Positions 17,801 to 27,949 of a stretch of DNA of 64,000 nucleotides are shown here, piece after piece. Location of the stretch: assembly GCF_003696305.1 (NCBI RefSeq), contig NZ_RFFK01000008.1, positions 62,001-126,000 on the forward strand, written 5' to 3'. The stretch's first letter is position 1. Each line of letters begins with the position of its first letter. The notes beneath the pieces are model-generated. The model was not told the DNA's origin and made no database searches. It saw only the letters and a program-made list of their open reading frames with translations. Position numbers and translations under genes: made by a program. Origin of the DNA: Pseudomonas sp. AOB-7 (GTDB lineage: Bacteria; Pseudomonadota; Gammaproteobacteria; Pseudomonadales; Pseudomonadaceae).

Positions 17801-18559
17801 CTGCAGAGCGAGCTGCGCCAGGCCATCGCCCGCGAGCAACTGCACCTGGTGTTCCAGCCGCAGCTGGCGCTGGCCACCGGCAAGGTGGCCGGCGCCGAGG
17901 TGCTGCTGCGCTGGCGTCACCCGGAGCGCGGCGAGATCGCCCCGGATCAGTTCATCCCCCTGGCCGAGGAAACCGGGCTGATCCAGGACGTCGGCCACTG
18001 GGTGCTGGAGCAGGCCTGCGCGGCGCTGACGCGCTGGCATCGGCAGTGGCCGCAGCTGGTGCTGGCGGTCAACCTCAGCCCGCGCGAGCTGCGCCAGGCC
18101 GATTGCGTGGCGCGTATCCAGGCCTGCCTGCAGCGCCATGGCGTGGCGCCGGCCTCGCTGGAGCTGGAGATCACCGAAGGGGTGCTGCTGGAGGACGTCG
18201 ACCAGTGCATCGCCACCATGCAGCGGCTCAAGGCCCTCGGCGTGCGCTTCGCCATCGACGATTTCGGCACCGGCTACTCGTCGCTGACCTACCTCAAGCG
18301 CCTGCCGTTGGACCGATTGAAGATCGACCGCAGCTTCGTCGCCGACCTCGACGGCGAGGAGAGCGGCCGCCTGCTGGTGCAGACCATCCTGGTGATCGCC
18401 CGCAACCTCGACCTGGAGTGCGTGGCCGAAGGCATCGAACGCGCCGCCCAGCTGGAGCTGCTGCGCGAGCACGGCTGCTCGCTGGGCCAGGGCTACCTGC
18501 TCAGCCGGCCGCTGGCGGAAGCGGAGTTTCTCGCCTGGCTGGAGGCGCACCACCGCTAG
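14804..18559 (+). CDS. Membrane-anchored LOV-PAS-GGDEF-EAL c-di-GMP enzyme
   Basis: 1251 residues. Residues about 1-290 form a multi-helix MASE1-like membrane sensor. A LOV photosensor follows (about 312-430) with GRNCRFL; the adduct cysteine is C362, and flavin contacts N394 (NYRKDG), N404 (FWN) and Q424 (GLQ) are present. Three further PAS domains span about 440-815. The GGDEF domain (about 825-990) has an intact GGDEF at 899-903 and an RxxD inhibitory site just before it. The EAL domain (about 1000-1245) reads EVL at E1032 and keeps DDFGTGYSS. Both diguanylate cyclase and phosphodiesterase activity are therefore possible. Start: GAGG is 5 nt before ATG 14804, better than GTG 14777. It converges with rimK. 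Confidence 0.9.
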   Translation: MPAALSDRLPKWTWWLPLPLFHLGTWLSLTTRLDDGVALCYLPLLLGLVLCLWWGPRVLPALYLNALLSTPLWGLPWQWAPLYALPETAAVALGWWLLRRQPFDPALGRLADLLRFLAFGVLLPTTLVAFGLQGNLWLTGLQGGEQWALAVLGVWLSDGIGLLALAPLLLAYASPLLRVRGWLHKDVTDAAPALSLSRSPLGWLFAGGALLLLAALLGSLPTLLGLPLLGICMLVLALRHAFAGALYGVVLAFAATLLLPLLRDGLGLGAPDLQRSQLQLTVLLLMSAALLVGRALGDLRQALARSAQMQQQLARANLAMEASPLGVTIADARQPDLPLIYCNPAFSRITGYTVEEVLGRNCRFLAGDDRNQRDLKQLRAALREGRSGHAVLRNYRKDGSPFWNEVVLAPMRDEQGISHFVGLQHDVTEREELAAKVEQQRLAMLRQSHLFSQTESIADIGGWVLELTDLSMFWSEGCYRIVGRDLALGAPLLEQALDYYDGASQALIRANLAEALAGRNHFDLEARLAARNGWVRLRGVAERDGTTLVRVYGAIQDISERKRAEQQLRERDERLRLFFEAPLIGMALTTPTFGWEEVNHKLCAILGRSREELLRCTWDELSHPDDLAAEQQQLDAVLGGSSDGFELDKRFLRADGQQVHTRLSLRAVRNGQGRPGMFLLLVEDVSARREAEARYRTLVEHAPEAIMLFTPKGGMVDFNENALRLFRYRREELLGKTVLEISPLRQADGQLSAEIGKVHLKRAIAGEAPVFEWLHRDSAGRQLPCEVRLVRMPGEQLLIRGSVTDISERQRYQREIERLAYSDELTGLPNRRLLLDRLQHAMDREAREGRLGALLFIDLDHFKTVNDSLGHLIGDGLLREVTSRLARELRAEDTLARLGGDEFVVLLEALGDDPRVVAEHAAAVGDKLLRGLLGSCTIDGHELSISASIGIALHPLERQNAADVLKQADTAMYRAKHAGRNALHFFAPEMQAAIDQRLQLQSELRQAIAREQLHLVFQPQLALATGKVAGAEVLLRWRHPERGEIAPDQFIPLAEETGLIQDVGHWVLEQACAALTRWHRQWPQLVLAVNLSPRELRQADCVARIQACLQRHGVAPASLELEITEGVLLEDVDQCIATMQRLKALGVRFAIDDFGTGYSSLTYLKRLPLDRLKIDRSFVADLDGEESGRLLVQTILVIARNLDLECVAEGIERAAQLELLREHGCSLGQGYLLSRPLAEAEFLAWLEAHHR

Positions 18560-18627
18560 AGTGGCGCGGTACCGCCCAGGCCGTGTGGGGATAAGGGGCG
18601 TTTGCGACCGACCCGGCGTAGCGCGGC

Positions 18628-19533
18628 TCAGCCACGCCCCTTGGTGCGGGTCTGCCCGGGTTCGGCGTACTTTTCCAGGTGTTCGACGATGATCCCGGCG
18701 ACGTCCTTGCCGGTGGTGGTCTCGATGCCTTCCAGGCCCGGCGAGGAGTTCACCTCCATCACCAGCGGGCCGTGATTGGAGCGCAGGATGTCCACCCCGG
18801 CGACGTTCAGCCCCATCACCCGGGCGGCGCGCACCGCGGTCATGCGCTCCTCGGGGGTGATCTTGATCAGGCTGGCGGTGCCGCCGCGGTGCAGGTTGGA
18901 GCGGAACTCGCCGGCCTTGGCCTGGCGCTTCATCGAGGCGATCACCTTGTCGCCGACCACGAAGCAGCGGATATCGGCGCCGCCGGCCTCCTGGATGTAC
19001 TCCTGGACCATGATGTCCTGCTTGAGGCCGAAGAAGGCTTCGAGCACCGACTCGGCCGCCTTGTGCGTCTCGGCCAGCACCACGCCCTTGCCCTGGGTGC
19101 CTTCCAGCACCTTGATCACCAGCGGCGCGCCGCCGACCATCTGGATCAGGTCGGGGATGTCGTCGGGGGAGTGGGCGAAGCCGGTCACCGGCAGGCCGAT
19201 GCCCTTGCGCGACAGCAGCTGCAGGGCGCGCAGCTTGTCGCGCGAGCGGCTGATGGCGACCGATTCGTTGAGCGGGTAGACGCCCATCATCTCGAACTGG
19301 CGCAGCACCGCGCAGCCATAGAAGGTCACCGAGGCGCCGATGCGCGGGATCACCGCGTCGAAGCCTTCCAGCGCCTGGCCGCGGTAGTGGATCTGCGGCT
19401 TGTGGCTGGCGATGTTCATATAGGCGCGCAGGGTGTCGATCACCTGCATCTCGTGGCCGCGCTGTTGCCCGGCCTCCACCAGACGGCGGGTGGAATACAG
19501 ACGCGGGTTGCGCGACAGCACGGCGATCTTCAT
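18628..19533 (-). CDS. rimK: Ribosomal protein S6 glutamate ligase RimK
   Basis: 301-residue ATP-grasp ligase, the family's usual length. It adds glutamates to the C-terminus of ribosomal protein S6, changing translation. Visible ATP-grasp features are [18 protein letters not shown] (about 137-155), [22 protein letters not shown] (about 180-200) and the metal-binding [15 protein letters not shown] near 260-274. The gene is second in a pair with rimB, overlapping it by 4 bp (ATGA at 19530-19533). In P. fluorescens RimK was reported, as I recall, to be stimulated by c-di-GMP and to be encoded with RimB and the phosphodiesterase RimA. Here a c-di-GMP gene ends 68 bp away on the opposite strand. 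Confidence 0.95.
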   Translation of the reverse strand: MKIAVLSRNPRLYSTRRLVEAGQQRGHEMQVIDTLRAYMNIASHKPQIHYRGQALEGFDAVIPRIGASVTFYGCAVLRQFEMMGVYPLNESVAISRSRDKLRALQLLSRKGIGLPVTGFAHSPDDIPDLIQMVGGAPLVIKVLEGTQGKGVVLAETHKAAESVLEAFFGLKQDIMVQEYIQEAGGADIRCFVVGDKVIASMKRQAKAGEFRSNLHRGGTASLIKITPEERMTAVRAARVMGLNVAGVDILRSNHGPLVMEVNSSPGLEGIETTTGKDVAGIIVEHLEKYAEPGQTRTKGRG

Positions 19534-20000
19534 TGGGCACCTGGAACGGAGGAGGGCAGGGTGGGTTTGTCTTGCACGTAGCTGAGCGCCGGGTTGACCA
19601 CCAGTTGCCCGGCGATCAGCGCCTTGGAACCGAGCAGCACGCGGTAGCGCATGGTCTTGCGGCAGGCCAGGGTGAACTCCACCGGCCACAGGCGATCGCC
19701 CAGGGCCAGGTGGGTGCGGATCACGTAGCGGCTCTGCGCCAGGCCGTTGGAACTCTTGATGCGTTTGACCGAGACCATCTGCGCCTCGCAGCGGTGGCGG
19801 CGCTGCACCTGGGTGCCAAGGTAGGCGGTGAAGCGCACCCAGTCCTCGCCATCGCGCTGGAACGGCTGGATATCGCTGGCGTGCAGGCTCGAGGTGCTGG
19901 CGCCGGTGTCGATCTTGGCGCGCAGGCCGATGATGCCGAGCTCGGGCAGGTTGATCCACTCGCGCAGGCCGATCACGCTGAGCTGGTCGAAGGTCTTCAA
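19530..20000 (-). CDS. rimB: RimB, RimK-associated retropepsin-like protease
   Basis: 156-residue protein of the family annotated as ATP-dependent zinc protease. The aspartic-protease-like motif [14 protein letters not shown] near the N-terminus is diagnostic, followed by [12 protein letters not shown] and [16 protein letters not shown]. It works with RimK, probably by modulating its ligase activity or trimming S6. The start chosen is the TTG at 20000 (reading [15 protein letters not shown]), which agrees with the family N-terminus. An ATG much further upstream lies inside the repeat at 20042-20169. The ribosome binding site is not obvious (GGGGAA about 10 nt upstream). Its stop overlaps the rimK start. 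Confidence 0.87.
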   Translation of the reverse strand: MKTFDQLSVIGLREWINLPELGIIGLRAKIDTGASTSSLHASDIQPFQRDGEDWVRFTAYLGTQVQRRHRCEAQMVSVKRIKSSNGLAQSRYVIRTHLALGDRLWPVEFTLACRKTMRYRVLLGSKALIAGQLVVNPALSYVQDKPTLPSSVPGAQ

Positions 20001-20041
20001 GGTGGTGGTATTCCCCAGCGGCCGACAAGGCCTATCAGGCA

Positions 20042-20169
20042 GTTGAAAAACTACCTGCGTTGCCATTGCTGCGTTAAAAACAGGCTCGGACTGCTCATTT
20101 ACAGCCCGTAAACTCCGCGTCCTCGCCTGTTTTTGCCTTGCACTGGCTGCCTCGCCTACGTTTTTCAAC
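20042..20169. repeat. Cruciform repeat family, copy B
   Basis: Outer arms GTTGAAAAAC (20042-20051) and GTTTTTCAAC (20160-20169), and inner arms AAAAACAGGC (20076-20085) and GCCTGTTTTT (20125-20134), are all perfect inverted pairs. The core between the inner arms has GCTCATTTACA followed by CGTAAAC, shared with copies A and C. It lies between the divergent rimB and hslR genes, unlike copies A and C, and so separates two promoters. Confidence 0.87.
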
Positions 20170-20258
20170 GGACTGATATGATTTCGCGCATTCTAGTAGC
20201 GCCGTGTGACAACTGCATCAGGCAGTTTCTGCCGGCTGGCAAACCCAGCAGAGGTGAG

Positions 20259-20687
20259 ATGAGCGACAAAGACGACGACAAGGTGCGCCTGGACAAATGG
20301 CTGTGGGCGGCACGCTTCTACAAGACCCGCGCGCTGGCCAAGGCGGCCATCGAGGGCGGCAAGGTGCACCACCGCGGCGAGCGCTGCAAGCCGGGCAAGG
20401 AGCCCAGGGTGGGCGACGAATACGTGCTGCGCACCGGCTTCGACGAACGCACCGTGGTGGTGCTGGCGCTGTCGGCGGTGCGCCGCGGCGCGCCGGAGGC
20501 GCAGCTGCTGTATCGCGAGACCGAGGCGAGCATCGCCCGCCGCGAGCAGGCCGCGGCGCTGCGCAAGGCCGGCGCCCTCGGCGTGCAGACCGACGGTCGG
20601 CCGAGCAAGAAACAGCGCCGGCAGATCCAGCACTTCAACGAACAGCAGGGCGGCGGCCTGCGCCATCCATGGGCGGACGAGGAGTAG
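20259..20687 (+). CDS. hslR: Heat shock protein 15 (Hsp15), ribosome-associated S4 RNA-binding protein
   Basis: 142-residue basic protein (E. coli 133 aa). The N-terminal S4 domain (about 9-70) contains the conserved VRLDKWLWAARFYKTRALA, and the Lys/Arg-rich tail (KKQRRQIQHF) is also typical. Hsp15 binds stalled 50S subunits carrying nascent chain after heat shock and helps recycle them. GAGGTG lies just upstream of ATG 20259. It is followed after 216 bp by hslO, another heat-shock gene, as in other Pseudomonas. The gap holds a GGCGGAC/GTCCGCC inverted repeat near 20735-20765. Confidence 0.93.
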   Translation: MSDKDDDKVRLDKWLWAARFYKTRALAKAAIEGGKVHHRGERCKPGKEPRVGDEYVLRTGFDERTVVVLALSAVRRGAPEAQLLYRETEASIARREQAAALRKAGALGVQTDGRPSKKQRRQIQHFNEQQGGGLRHPWADEE

Positions 20688-20903
20688 GGGCGTAGGGTCG
20701 ATATGGCGCAGCCTTGTCCTCCGCCCGGTCAGGCGGCGCGATGGCGGACAAGCCTGCGGCATGTCCGCCCCACGGTAGATGTGGGCGCCCGTCGCTGTTG
20801 CTCGGCCCTTATCGCCCTTGCGCGACACCCGGGCCTTGGTTGTCCGGGCATTTGTGCATAAAATCGCCAGCCTTTTTTGCAGACCCAGGCAGGCCAGCCC
20901 GCT

Positions 20904-21791
20904 ATGACCGATTTCAGCCAACGCTTTCTCTTCGACGACACCGACGTGCGCGGCGAGATGGTTGCCCTGCGCGAGAGCTACGCCCATGTGCTGGCCAAGC
21001 ACGCCTACCCGCAGCCGGTGGCGCAACTGCTCGGCGAACTGATGGCCGCCGCCGCCCTGCTGGTCGGCACCCTCAAGTTCGACGGCCTGCTGGTGCTGCA
21101 GGCGCGCTCCGAGGGGCCCGTGTCGCTGCTGATGGTGGAATGCTCAAGCGCCCGCGAACTGCGCGGCATCGCCCGTTACGACGGCGAGCGGGTCACGGCC
21201 GACGCCGACCTGCACGACCTGATGCCCGACGGCGTGCTGGCGATCACCATCGACCCGGCCAAGGGCCAGCGCTACCAGGGCATCGTCGCCCTCGACGGCG
21301 TCGACCTGGCCGAGTGCCTGTCCAACTACTTCGCCAGTTCCGAGCAGCTGCCCACCCGCTTCTGGCTCAAGGCCGACGGCCAGCGCGCTCGTGGCCTGCT
21401 GCTGCAGCAGCTGCCGCCGCATCAGCAGACCGAGCCGGAGGCGCGTCAGGAAAGCTGGAACCACCTGCTGACCCTGGCCGACACCCTGTCCGCCGAGGAG
21501 CTGCTCGGCCTGGACAACCCGACCCTGCTGCACCGTCTCTACCACCAGGAGACCGTGCGTCTGTTCGACGAGCAGGCGCTGCAGTTCCGCTGCAGCTGCT
21601 CGCGCGAGCGCTCGGCCAGCGCCCTGGTCAGCCTCGGTCAGAGCGATGCCGAGCTGCTGCTCGGCGAGCAGGGCGGCAAGGTGGTGATCGACTGCCAGTT
21701 CTGCAACGAGCGTTACGCCTTCGACGCCGCCGACATCGCCCAGCTGTTCGCCGGTGGCGGCAGCGAGGCGCCGTCGCAGACCCGTCATTGA
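20904..21791 (+). CDS. hslO: Redox-activated chaperone Hsp33
   Basis: 295-residue cytoplasmic holdase. The C-terminal redox switch is complete: CSCS (about residue 231) and CQFC (about 263) form the CxC...CxxC zinc site that oxidation opens, activating the chaperone. The N-terminal substrate-binding domain carries [11 protein letters not shown]. The ATG at 20904 ([10 protein letters not shown]) is used since it follows AGGC; an upstream codon at 20877 is less likely. It follows hslR and precedes pckA, all on the plus strand. Confidence 0.94.
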   Translation: MTDFSQRFLFDDTDVRGEMVALRESYAHVLAKHAYPQPVAQLLGELMAAAALLVGTLKFDGLLVLQARSEGPVSLLMVECSSARELRGIARYDGERVTADADLHDLMPDGVLAITIDPAKGQRYQGIVALDGVDLAECLSNYFASSEQLPTRFWLKADGQRARGLLLQQLPPHQQTEPEARQESWNHLLTLADTLSAEELLGLDNPTLLHRLYHQETVRLFDEQALQFRCSCSRERSASALVSLGQSDAELLLGEQGGKVVIDCQFCNERYAFDAADIAQLFAGGGSEAPSQTRH

Positions 21792-21949
21792 TGAACTTTT
21801 CTGGGCGATAGCCGCTCTCTATCGGATCGGAGGCTGCCAAGCAGTTCGCTTTTCTGGCATACTCCCGCGACTTTTTTACCGCTGTAGTGCAGTTGCCCCT
21901 GTACTACACAACGTTCGGAAGACTCGGCCAGCGGCCGACGGGGACCCTC

Positions 21950-23491
21950 ATGACGCAAGCCAACACCGCCGTGTACACCGACATCAGCGCCGCGCAACTG
22001 GTCGAAGAAGCCATCCGCCGTGGCGAAGGCGAACTGGCCGCCAACGGCTCGCTGGTGGTCCGCACCGGCCACCGTACCGGTCGCTCGCCGGCTGACCGTT
22101 TCATCGTTCAGGAGCCGAGCAGCGAGGCGCAGATCGCCTGGGGCGCGATCAACCGTCCGTTCCCGGCCGACAAGTTCGATGCCCTGTGGGACCGCGTCGA
22201 GGCGTTCAACAACGCCCAGGATCATTTCGTTTCCCACGTGCACGTCGGCTCCGCCGAAGCGCACTACCTGGCGGTCAAGATGACCACCGCCACCGCCTGG
22301 CAGAACCTGTTCGGCCGCTGCCTGTTCATCGAGCCGGAAACCTACAACCCGGCGGGCAAGACCGAGTGGCAGATCCTCAACGTCGCCAACTTCGAGTGCG
22401 TGCCTGAGCGTGACGGCACCAACTCCGACGGCTGCGTGATCATCAACTTCGCCGCCAAGAAGGTACTGATCGCCGGCATGCGCTACGCCGGCGAGATGAA
22501 GAAGGCCATGTTCAGCGTGCAGAACTTCCTGCTGCCGGAAGCCGACGTGCTGCCGATGCACTGCGCCGCCAACATCGGCGAGGAAGGCGACGTCACCCTG
22601 TTCTTCGGCCTGTCCGGCACCGGCAAGACCACCCTGTCGGCCGACGAGTCGCGCTACCTGATCGGCGACGACGAGCACGGCTGGGGCGAGGGCGTGGTGT
22701 TCAACATCGAGGGTGGCTGCTACGCCAAGTGCATCGACCTGTCGGAGAAGAACGAGCCGGTGATCTGGAAGGCCATCCAGTTCGGCGCCGTGCTGGAAAA
22801 CGTGGTGCTCGACGAGAACCGTATCCCGGATTACGCCGACGACAGCCTGACCCAGAACAGCCGCGCGGCCTACCCGCTGACCCACGTCGAGAAGCGCAGC
22901 GAGCGGAACCTCGGCGGCGAGCCGAACGCGGTGATCTTCCTCACCTGCGACCTGACCGGCGTACTGCCGCCGGTGTCGATCCTCAACGAGGAACAGGCCG
23001 CCTACCACTTCCTCTCCGGCTACACCGCGCTGGTCGGTTCCACCGAAATGGGTTCGGGCGCCGGCATCAAGTCGACCTTCTCCACCTGCTTTGGCGCACC
23101 GTTCTTCCCGCGCCCGGCCGGCGTCTACGCCGAGCTGCTGATCAAGCGGATCAAGGCCTTCGGCTCCAAGGTCTACCTGGTCAACACCGGCTGGACCGGC
23201 GGCGGCTACGGCGTCGGCAAGCGTTTCAGCATCCCCACCACCCGTGGTGTGATCGCCGCGATCCAGAGCGGTGCGCTGATCGGCACCGAGACCGAGCAAC
23301 TGCCGATCATCAACCTCAACGTGCCGAAGTCGGTACCGGGCGTCGAGACCAACCTGCTCAACCCGCGCAACACCTGGGCAGACCAGAACGCCTACGACGA
23401 AGCCGCCAAGGCCCTGGCCAAGCTGTTCATCGACAACTTCCAGAAGTTCGACGTCAGCGACGCCATCAAGAACGCCGGCCCGCAGCTCTAA
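21950..23491 (+). CDS. pckA: Phosphoenolpyruvate carboxykinase (ATP)
   Basis: 513-residue ATP-type PEP carboxykinase converting oxaloacetate to phosphoenolpyruvate for gluconeogenesis. The kinase P-loop [13 protein letters not shown] is at 220-232 with K226 contacting phosphate. The kinase-2/metal region [11 protein letters not shown] follows, and the upstream substrate motif [12 protein letters not shown] is present. The start is ATG 21950, preceded by GGGGA; earlier in-frame codons back to 21887 lie in the leader. A clear terminator follows at 23511. The AT-rich leader near 21855-21875 probably contains the promoter. Confidence 0.96.
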   Translation: MTQANTAVYTDISAAQLVEEAIRRGEGELAANGSLVVRTGHRTGRSPADRFIVQEPSSEAQIAWGAINRPFPADKFDALWDRVEAFNNAQDHFVSHVHVGSAEAHYLAVKMTTATAWQNLFGRCLFIEPETYNPAGKTEWQILNVANFECVPERDGTNSDGCVIINFAAKKVLIAGMRYAGEMKKAMFSVQNFLLPEADVLPMHCAANIGEEGDVTLFFGLSGTGKTTLSADESRYLIGDDEHGWGEGVVFNIEGGCYAKCIDLSEKNEPVIWKAIQFGAVLENVVLDENRIPDYADDSLTQNSRAAYPLTHVEKRSERNLGGEPNAVIFLTCDLTGVLPPVSILNEEQAAYHFLSGYTALVGSTEMGSGAGIKSTFSTCFGAPFFPRPAGVYAELLIKRIKAFGSKVYLVNTGWTGGGYGVGKRFSIPTTRGVIAAIQSGALIGTETEQLPIINLNVPKSVPGVETNLLNPRNTWADQNAYDEAAKALAKLFIDNFQKFDVSDAIKNAGPQL

Positions 23492-23510
23492 GCTCGCGCC
23501 GCGCGCTACG

Positions 23511-23541
23511 ACAAGGCCGCCTTCGGGCGGCTTTGTCATTT
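23511..23541 (+). terminator. Rho-independent terminator of pckA
   Basis: ACAAGGCCGCC, a TTCG tetraloop and GGCGGCTTTGT form a stable stem about 20 bp after the pckA stop, followed by CATTT. The UUCG loop and GC-rich stem are typical of strong terminators. Confidence 0.8.
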
Positions 23542-23545
23542 CCGG

Positions 23546-23602
23546 GTAGGGTGCGCCGCGCGTTCTCCACGGGACTCTGCCGGTGCGCATGGCGCACCCT
23601 AC
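23546..23602. repeat. 12-bp inverted repeat upstream of recQ
   Basis: GTAGGGTGCGCC (23546-23557) and GGCGCACCCTAC (23591-23602) are perfect inverted repeats with a 33-nt spacer. A lone copy of the same arm occurs at 25576-25587, overlapping the recQ stop codon, and both left arms continue with GCGCG. Confidence 0.8.
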
Positions 23603-23653
23603 CGAACCGCGTTATGGTCATGGGCCATTCGGCGGTCAATGGAGTGACGGCTT

Positions 23654-25579
<1,926 letters not shown>

Positions 25580-25652
25580 GGTGCGCCGCGCGCAGCGATA
25601 CCGGCTGCTGCGTACGACCTGAGCGGTCCTGCACCACCCCATGGGATCGCGC

Positions 25653-26249
25653 TTAGCGGCGGCGTTGCCCTTCGGCCACCGTCCAGTCCACCAGCTCCTG
25701 GGCCAGGCGATCGCCGGCCTGGCCGAAGGCGGCGACCACCGCCGGTACCGAGCTATCGCTGGCCGGCTGGGTCGCGCTGAAGCGGCGGCTGGCGAGGATG
25801 CGCTGGTCGCGCGCATCGACCAGGCGCACGTCGAGCTGGATCAGCGCCTCGGGCCGCTCGCCCTGGTACTGGCTGTGGAAGGCGCGCAGCTCGCTGACCA
25901 GTTCCAAGTCGGCCTGCAGGCGCTGCGCGTCGCTGCTCAGCGCGCGGATGCGGCCGTCGTCGTGGAAGGCGTCGAGCAGGCGCGCCTGCAGCAGCTGTGG
26001 GGTGCGTTCGCTCCAGCGCACGCCCTGGTAGGTGTTGACCCGCTCCGGCTCGGGCAGCACGACGATGCGCGTGCCGTCGAGCAGCTGATTGCTGCTGGGA
26101 CTATTGATCCGCAGCGCCCAGTCGACCCGTTGAGTCTGGGCCGGCAGTTGCGCCGCCGGCAGCAGGTAGACGTCCAGCGGCTCACTCTGCGGCAGGATCG
26201 AGCAGGCGCCGAGCAGGCCGGCGGCCAGCAGCAGGGGCAGAGGCTTCAT
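25653..26249 (-). CDS. PqiC/ABC transport auxiliary outer-membrane lipoprotein
   Basis: 198-residue lipoprotein. The signal peptide ends at the lipobox LLGAC (lipidated Cys at about 16). The remainder fits the ABC-type transport auxiliary component family (PqiC/DUF330), with the typical YLLPAAQLP opening and the RIVVLPEPERVNTYQGVRWSE segment, which usually forms a ring at the outer membrane. It is the last gene of the Mce operon and its ATG overlaps the previous gene by 4 bp (26246-26249). It probably receives the lipid substrate from the MCE protein. Confidence 0.88.
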   Translation of the reverse strand: MKPLPLLLAAGLLGACSILPQSEPLDVYLLPAAQLPAQTQRVDWALRINSPSSNQLLDGTRIVVLPEPERVNTYQGVRWSERTPQLLQARLLDAFHDDGRIRALSSDAQRLQADLELVSELRAFHSQYQGERPEALIQLDVRLVDARDQRILASRRFSATQPASDSSVPAVVAAFGQAGDRLAQELVDWTVAEGQRRR

Positions 26250-27163
26250 GGTTGGAACTCCTTGATGCTGTCGTTGCGCAGCAGGTAGCCGGTGGGGTCC
26301 CGTTCCAGGCGCTGGGAGAAGCTGCGCAGGGCGCCGAGGGTGTCGCGCAGCTCGCCGATCGCCGGGCCCAGTTCGCCGAGGCCCTGCAGGCCGCTGTCCA
26401 GCGCGCTGCGGTTGCTTTCCAGCAACTGCTCGATGCTGCGGCTGCTGCGCTCCAGCGAGGCCATCAGGCGCTCGGCGTTGTCCAGGGCCTGGCTGCCCTG
26501 GCCGTCGAGCAGGCGGTTGGCGGTGCGCATCAGTTCGGCCGCCTCGCGGGTGGCGGCGCCAGCCTGCTGCAGGGCGGCGCTGAGTTCGTCGCGCTGGCCG
26601 GCGAGGCCGGCGCTGGCCCGTTCCAGGTTGTCCAGGGTGCGTGCCACGCGCTCGGCGTTCTCGCGCGAGAGCATGCGGTTGGCGCGGTTGAGCAGGCGGG
26701 TGATGTTGACCACCAGGTCCTCGCCGTTGGCCATCAGCCGGGACAGCGGCGAGCGGTCGGCGATGATGATGCCCGGTTGGCCGTCCTCGCCTCGCAGCGG
26801 CGGGCTCTCCGGGCTGCCGCCGTGCAGCTGGATCACCGCCAGGCCGGTGATGCCGGTGATCGACAGGCGCGCGCGGGTGTCCTGCTTGATCGGCGTGTGG
26901 CCGACGATGCGGATGCGTGCGCGCACGGTGCGCGGGTCGTCCGGGTCGAGGCCGAGGCTGATCACGTCGCCGACCTTGATCCCGCTGTACTGCACCGCGC
27001 TGCCCTGCGACAGGCCGCTGACCGCCTCGTTGAAGATAACCTCGTAATCGGTGAAGGCGCGCTCGGCGCCGGCCTTGTTCAGCCACAGGGCGAACAGCAG
27101 CGCGGCGCCCAGCGTGAGCACGGTGAACAGGCCGATCAGTACGTGATGGGCTCTGGGTTCCAT
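26246..27163 (-). CDS. MCE-domain (MlaD-like) periplasmic lipid-binding protein
   Basis: 305 residues. One N-terminal membrane anchor (about 7-28) is followed by an MCE domain (about 38-120, with GLSQGSAVQYSGIKVGDV) and a long C-terminal helical region (about 165-290) with heptad-like Leu/Arg spacing, probably a coiled coil forming a tunnel or tether. Such proteins form hexameric rings carrying phospholipids between membranes. The single MCE domain with long coiled tail resembles the proteins found with PqiC-type lipoproteins rather than MlaD proper. Its ATG follows directly on the TAA of the ATPase gene. Confidence 0.9.
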   Translation of the reverse strand: MEPRAHHVLIGLFTVLTLGAALLFALWLNKAGAERAFTDYEVIFNEAVSGLSQGSAVQYSGIKVGDVISLGLDPDDPRTVRARIRIVGHTPIKQDTRARLSITGITGLAVIQLHGGSPESPPLRGEDGQPGIIIADRSPLSRLMANGEDLVVNITRLLNRANRMLSRENAERVARTLDNLERASAGLAGQRDELSAALQQAGAATREAAELMRTANRLLDGQGSQALDNAERLMASLERSSRSIEQLLESNRSALDSGLQGLGELGPAIGELRDTLGALRSFSQRLERDPTGYLLRNDSIKEFQP

Positions 27164-27949
27164 TTATCCACTCCCTGCCGCGGTGGCGGCCTGTGCGGCC
27201 GCGCGTCCACGCGGGCCGTGAAAATATTGCTGAATCCAGGCGTCGTCGGTGGCGGCCACCACCTCCAGGCGGTCGGCCACCAGCACCTTCTTCTGCGCCA
27301 GCACGGCGACCCGATCGCAGATGCTGTACAGCGTATCCAGATCATGGGTGACCAGAAACACGCTCAGGCCCAGGCTGTCGCAGAGGGTGCGGATCAGCTG
27401 GTCGAAGGCCGCCGCGCCGATGGGATCGAGGCCGGCGGTGGGCTCGTCGAGAAACAGGATGTCCGGGTCCAGCGCCAGGGCGCGGGCCAGGGCGGCGCGC
27501 TTGACCATGCCGCCGGACAGCGAACTGGGGTATTTGTCGGCGGCGTCCTGCGGCAGGCCGGCGAGGGCGATCTTGACCCGCGCCAGGCGCTCGGCGGCGG
27601 CGCGCGACAGGCCGGCGTGCTCGATCAGCGGCAGGGCGATGTTCTCGCCGACGGTCAACGAGGAGAACAGCGCGCCGCGCTGGTAGAGCACGCCGAAGCG
27701 CCGTTCCAGCTGCGAGCGGCGCTCGGCCGGCAGGCTCAGCAGCTCTTCGCCGAACACCCGCACGGTGCCGGCATCGGGCTGGCGCAGGCCGACGATGCTG
27801 CGCAGCAGCACCGACTTGCCGGTGCCCGAGCCGCCGACCACGCCGAGGATCTCGCCGCGATAGAGGTCGAAATCCAGGTGCTGGTGCACCACCTGGCTGC
27901 CGAACCTGTTGCACAGCTCGCGCACCTCGATGACGGTCTCGCGGCTCAC
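27164..27949 (-). CDS. MlaF-like ABC transporter ATPase
   Basis: 261-residue ATPase of the Mla/Ttg2A type that powers Mce lipid transport. Walker A GGSGTGKSVLLRS (about 39-51), signature LSGGMVKRAALARAL (about 142-156), Walker B ILFLDEPTAGLDP (about 163-175) and the H-loop LVTHD are all present. The GTG start (27949) overlaps the permease stop by 4 bp (GTGA), with no ATG nearby that fits. The Ala-rich tail after HGPRGRA is unusual but short. Confidence 0.92.
   Translation of the reverse strand: MSRETVIEVRELCNRFGSQVVHQHLDFDLYRGEILGVVGGSGTGKSVLLRSIVGLRQPDAGTVRVFGEELLSLPAERRSQLERRFGVLYQRGALFSSLTVGENIALPLIEHAGLSRAAAERLARVKIALAGLPQDAADKYPSSLSGGMVKRAALARALALDPDILFLDEPTAGLDPIGAAAFDQLIRTLCDSLGLSVFLVTHDLDTLYSICDRVAVLAQKKVLVADRLEVVAATDDAWIQQYFHGPRGRAAAQAATAAGSG

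Noticed and set aside
14882..19540. A 1552-codon minus-strand ORF over the c-di-GMP gene
   Set aside because: It is a shadow of the real plus-strand gene: the composition is dominated by Gln, Ala and Arg, no domain is recognisable, and the plus-strand frame has clear domain motifs.
19530..20168. An extended rimB starting upstream of 20000
   Set aside because: The added N-terminus is translated from the cruciform repeat copy B and does not resemble the family. The TTG at 20000 gives the known N-terminus.
20688..20903. A riboswitch or leader in the hslR-hslO gap
   Set aside because: Only a GGCGGAC/GTCCGCC inverted repeat is visible, which fits the other intergenic palindromes better than a riboswitch.
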